From contig JAPLSP010000224.1 in assembly GCA_026398575.1 (NCBI GenBank), forward strand, positions 1 to 9,140: a DNA stretch of 9,140 nt. The letters are read 5' to 3'. This DNA is from Candidatus Sumerlaeota bacterium. Lineage in GTDB: Bacteria; Sumerlaeota; Sumerlaeia; JADFCT01. This document shows positions 7,301-9,140 of this stretch, piece after piece. The translations under genes and the position numbers were made by a program. The notes beneath the pieces were generated by a model, which had not been told where the DNA came from, did not search any database, and saw only the letters and a program-made list of their open reading frames with translations. Position 1 is the stretch's first letter. Every line of letters starts with the position of its first letter.

Positions 7301-9140
7301 CAGGGCGTATCGGCATGGCAGCCCGCGCTCATGATCACGGAGATCATGTACGATCCCACGTCCCAGACGCCGGATTGGCAATGGGTGGAAATCTACAACA
7401 CAACCGCCGGTCCGATTGACCTGGGCGGCTTTGTGTTCGATCATGAAAGCGGCCTGCCGCTCCTGTCCTCCAACATCACGACCAGTACCATCGCTCCCGG
7501 AGGCACGGCGATCCTTTTCGACGCTGATGATCTGACGAGCGCGCAGTTTATGTCGGCGTGGGGGAGCGAGATCAACCTTGTCGGCGTGACCAACTGGCCC
7601 GTTCTGCAGGGCGCGGGCGACCGGATCGGCTTGTGGGATAATTTCACTTCTTATGCTGGCCGCAATTTCGCAAATGCGATTGATGCGGTTCCATTCGGCG
7701 CCAGCGCGCCATGGCCGGCGCCCAATCAGGCGGCGTCCATTTATCTCAGGAACCTTTCCTATGGCAATGACTTCGGGGATCACTGGACGCTCAGCGCGCC
7801 CGGCGCCGTCACGCCCCTGGGAACCACTTACCGCAGCACCGCATTGGGCGGCAATAGCGGCGCGGACCTGGGTTCGCCGCTGACGCCTTCGGGTGACAAT
7901 CCCAATATCATCACGCCGGGCGGGGTGGATTTCGGCGCGATCGCCGCCGGAACATTGCTGGATAAAGGTCTGCTGATTACCAATACAGGCCCCAGTGCGC
8001 TGCTGCGCGTCACCAGCGCCAGCATCACGGGAGCCGACGCCGATAAATTCGCAATCGTGGGGCCGTTGCCGCCGTTGATTCAGGCTGGCAACCGAACCGG
8101 AACATTGACCATCCGCTTTGCCCCGGGCGCCGCGCTGGGCTCTTTCAGCGCCTCGCTGGCGATTTTCAGCAATGACGCCGGCGGCAGCACGCCCACGGTG
8201 GCGCTCGCGGGCCAGTCGGTCCGCGGCCTGCCGGTCTATGAACCTTTCGAATACACGACCGGCAGTTTGGATGTGATCGCAGGATATGAGGCTTACAGCG
8301 ATCCGGGAGTCTGGCCGCCGCAGGTGACTTCGGATTCTCTGGCCGCAGGCGTGACGCTTCCGTTGCCGGTATCGCAAGGCAATAAATTGGAGATTCAAGG
8401 CGTCTCGCCCGGAGAAGACCTTCGTTCGCAATTCACGCCGGAAATCGCATCCGGCGCGGTTTACGCCTCCATGCTGCTTCGAGTGACGAATAATCCCACC
8501 GATAACACCAACAGCGCGCAGGTGTTTGCCTTCAATCGGCGCCTGACGAATGGGCAGAGCCGCGAACAAGGCGCCCTTCGCATTACCAGCGCCGACGCCT
8601 CGAATACGCGATACAAACTCGGGGCGACGCTGACGGCAAATCAATTCGCGTATTTCAGCGGCACGGCGATTGACCTCGTTCCGGGCCAAACGTATTTCAT
8701 CATTGTGAAATACGGAATCGCGGCCAGCGCAGGGCATGACATGATGCGGCTGTGGGTCAATCCGCTGCCCGGCGGCTCGGAGGACGATGGATCGGCGGTG
8801 GATGCGGTGACTCATGCCTGGGTTGCCGGCGTGGAAAACGAAGTATCCGCCGGCAGCGCGCTCAATGGGTTCAACATTATCCAGAGCGGATTCGCAGGAG
8901 CGCATTTCACCGAGCTCGACGAAATCCGCGTCGGCGCAAGCTATGCGCAGGTCGCTCCTGGGCTGCCCTCGGTGCGCTCGATTACGCGCGTCAATTCCAA
9001 TCCCACGTCCGCGTCTTCTGTGGAGTACCTGGTGCGATTCAGCGAGCCGGTTGACAACGTAACGCCGGATGACTTCGCGCTGACAGCGCCGGATTTGTTC
9101 GCCCCCAGCGTCGTGAACGTAGTGGCAGGAGCGACGACCG
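4370..9140 (+). CDS. Giant secreted lamin-tail / choice-of-anchor-D mosaic protein, C-terminus beyond right edge
   Basis: I followed the frame codon by codon: 1590 codons to the right edge without a stop. A signal peptide covers residues 1-42 (hydrophobic 24-38, cleavage after AGAGA). Modules in order: lamin-tail-like domain 1 (43-160, FITEVADP, ARFVELYNSG, DLNGW); lamin-tail-like 2 (about 219-440, VIFNEFW, WAELLVVNG, DLRGWTL); a beta-rich module (about 451-689) ending DEVRVGRNYPEV; lamin-tail-like 3 (about 696-870, ELFISEYVEGSGENKAIEIYN), the type often attached to extracellular nucleases; choice-of-anchor-D-like 1 (873-981); lamin-tail 4 (985-1111, LMITEIMYDP, WQWVEIYN); choice-of-anchor-D-like 2 (about 1179-1283); a second copy of the beta-rich module (about 1289-1530) ending DEIRVGASYAQV; and the start of an Ig-like domain (from 1533, EYLVRFSEPVDNVTPDDFAL). 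No catalytic domain or cell-wall anchor is visible; either could follow downstream. The likely role is a surface or extracellular adhesion or scaffold protein, but substrate and partner are unknown. Confidence 0.9.
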   Translation, partial: MSRLRDLYAVPSGAFADILRHAGALFAIVLSLVMLLAAGAGADVFITEVADPNNDANARFVELYNSGPAAVDLNGWRIRRYSNGGLTPTNIPLATTTTLLAPGTFFIAANTTTFNSLFAPVTANLIDPNVNGNGNDWYHLYNGSTLVDAFGTIGDSAAIYENGRAERKAAIASARTVFDINDWNINSLQLGAGPQDAPGGFDPGAWVGAGGPAPLANPNDVIFNEFWIGDDGATAYPSIGGRGIRGSWAELLVVNGPQDLRGWTLTDKDTPATTAEGSLTFASAGPAGLALSALAPGSILLLVFDGAANPAISENFDPTLGPIILKGGPASNGFALTMTGSFNLDAFNDNLVLVAGPLTTGTAVDFISEFQTPDPAWEITFTNPFIGLGNNSGAYFKNSDNFGYNNDNGQDTVTSPTGWAVESGGSHTSLTPGRLNRNQAPLGYAPAVLPMRESFIDVPNSDLTSGGAYIIANARCYSNPIQVLSGSLNHLGLRVPHGNRIRLQGFNGQDLRRNFTPVGAGDLFASFVLRVPTAPTGNNGTGAGAPLFAFNRLTVADQQVEQGRILIRRGSAFGAYQLGVALDTNDEGVADWTGDIAQNAVTTRFIIIRYAINSAGDSIALYVDPTPGGAFIGAGAIASVVHLNSGSEANLDSISGETLDGFILEQSNNATNWTAEMDEVRVGRNYPEVNPGLIPDELFISEYVEGSGENKAIEIYNGTNAPINMAAGAYELWEFPDGAPDPGARKLTLNATIPSKGVYVIVRDSVSTSQTLKDKANLLTASPVMSFDGNDVVALVKNGVLIDAIGRIGENPGVEWGSGAVTTLDHTLVRKPAINEGDSDGYDAFDPSAQWIGYPMDDFTHLGGHVFTLPDEPDIQLSVASLNFETINPLSAKTLTLTITNNGLATNLTVFTSTTITGPDAGDFSILGPARPFTLLYGGGAALMAIRFNPGAAEKVSNAVLEICSNDPGDPVTTIPLQGVSAWQPALMITEIMYDPTSQTPDWQWVEIYNTTAGPIDLGGFVFDHESGLPLLSSNITTSTIAPGGTAILFDADDLTSAQFMSAWGSEINLVGVTNWPVLQGAGDRIGLWDNFTSYAGRNFANAIDAVPFGASAPWPAPNQAASIYLRNLSYGNDFGDHWTLSAPGAVTPLGTTYRSTALGGNSGADLGSPLTPSGDNPNIITPGGVDFGAIAAGTLLDKGLLITNTGPSALLRVTSASITGADADKFAIVGPLPPLIQAGNRTGTLTIRFAPGAALGSFSASLAIFSNDAGGSTPTVALAGQSVRGLPVYEPFEYTTGSLDVIAGYEAYSDPGVWPPQVTSDSLAAGVTLPLPVSQGNKLEIQGVSPGEDLRSQFTPEIASGAVYASMLLRVTNNPTDNTNSAQVFAFNRRLTNGQSREQGALRITSADASNTRYKLGATLTANQFAYFSGTAIDLVPGQTYFIIVKYGIAASAGHDMMRLWVNPLPGGSEDDGSAVDAVTHAWVAGVENEVSAGSALNGFNIIQSGFAGAHFTELDEIRVGASYAQVAPGLPSVRSITRVNSNPTSASSVEYLVRFSEPVDNVTPDDFALTAPDLFAPSVVNVVAGATT
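5720..6436 (+). repeat. Beta-rich module, copy 1 (protein-level repeat)
   Basis: Within the giant secreted protein, this segment and the one at 8234-8953 are recognisable copies of one module of about 240 residues. Landmarks in copy 1 are ESF, NRIRLQGFNGQDLRRNFTP, FASFVLRV, LFAFNRLT, QGRILIRRG, FIIIRYAI, LYVDPTPGG and the closing DEVRVGRNYPEV. The fold resembles a lectin-like beta-sandwich, but this is a guess from the strand pattern. Ser/Gly/Asn-rich linkers separate it from its neighbours. Confidence 0.7.
8234..8953 (+). repeat. Beta-rich module, copy 2 (protein-level repeat)
   Basis: Copy 2 has the same landmarks in the same order as the segment at 5720-6436: EPFEY, NKLEIQGVSPGEDLRSQFTP, YASMLLRV, VFAFNRRLT, QGALRITS, YFIIVKYGI, LWVNPLPGG and DEIRVGASYAQV. 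The copies are clearly homologous in protein but well diverged in DNA, so the duplication is old or the modules came from separate sources. Confidence 0.7.

Noticed and set aside
6608..8905. Minus-strand open frame of 765 codons opposite the giant gene
   Set aside because: Same reasoning: biased composition, no motifs, and the opposite strand encodes conserved lamin-tail and anchor-D-like domains across the whole stretch.

Overview
The window comes from a GC-rich, diderm-type environmental bacterium. It encodes a type II secretion/type IV pilus family ATPase, an NAD-type malate dehydrogenase, RNase HII and a very large exported protein built from lamin-tail and choice-of-anchor-D-like modules. 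That mix suits lineages such as Planctomycetota, Sumerlaeota, Hydrogenedentota or Verrucomicrobiota. The lineage is an inference from gene style only, and no rRNA or marker gene settles it. No tRNA, rRNA, CRISPR array or complete insertion sequence was seen.

Layout. Positions 1-3216 form a leftward (minus-strand) block: a GspE/PilB-type ATPase (3216 to 1285), then malate dehydrogenase (1269 to 328) after only 15 bases, then the 5' part of a gene for an exported protein of unknown function that runs off the left edge. An extended -10 promoter-like sequence lies just upstream of the ATPase. Across a short divergent gap, rnhB (RNase HII) reads rightward, but it has lost about 100 bases of conserved coding sequence and is frameshifted, so it looks like a pseudogene.

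Positions 4045-4369 are intergenic. They hold a 92-bp imperfect palindrome built of 8-base units, a pair of 15-base direct repeats, and a near-consensus sigma70 promoter. From 4370 to the right edge one reading frame stays open for 1590 codons: a secreted mosaic protein with four lamin-tail-like segments, two choice-of-anchor-D-like domains, a duplicated beta-rich module and the start of another Ig-like domain. Its C-terminus lies outside the window.

How the genes relate. The ATPase would power a secretion or pilus machine, and the mosaic protein and the left-edge protein are both exported, but nothing in the sequence shows that they use that machine. Malate dehydrogenase and RNase HII are housekeeping functions. 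The most unusual items are the apparently membrane-anchored, zinc-ribbon-bearing ATPase, the internally deleted rnhB, the 9-base G/C tract inside the left-edge gene, and the palindromic repeat element next to the promoter of the giant gene.
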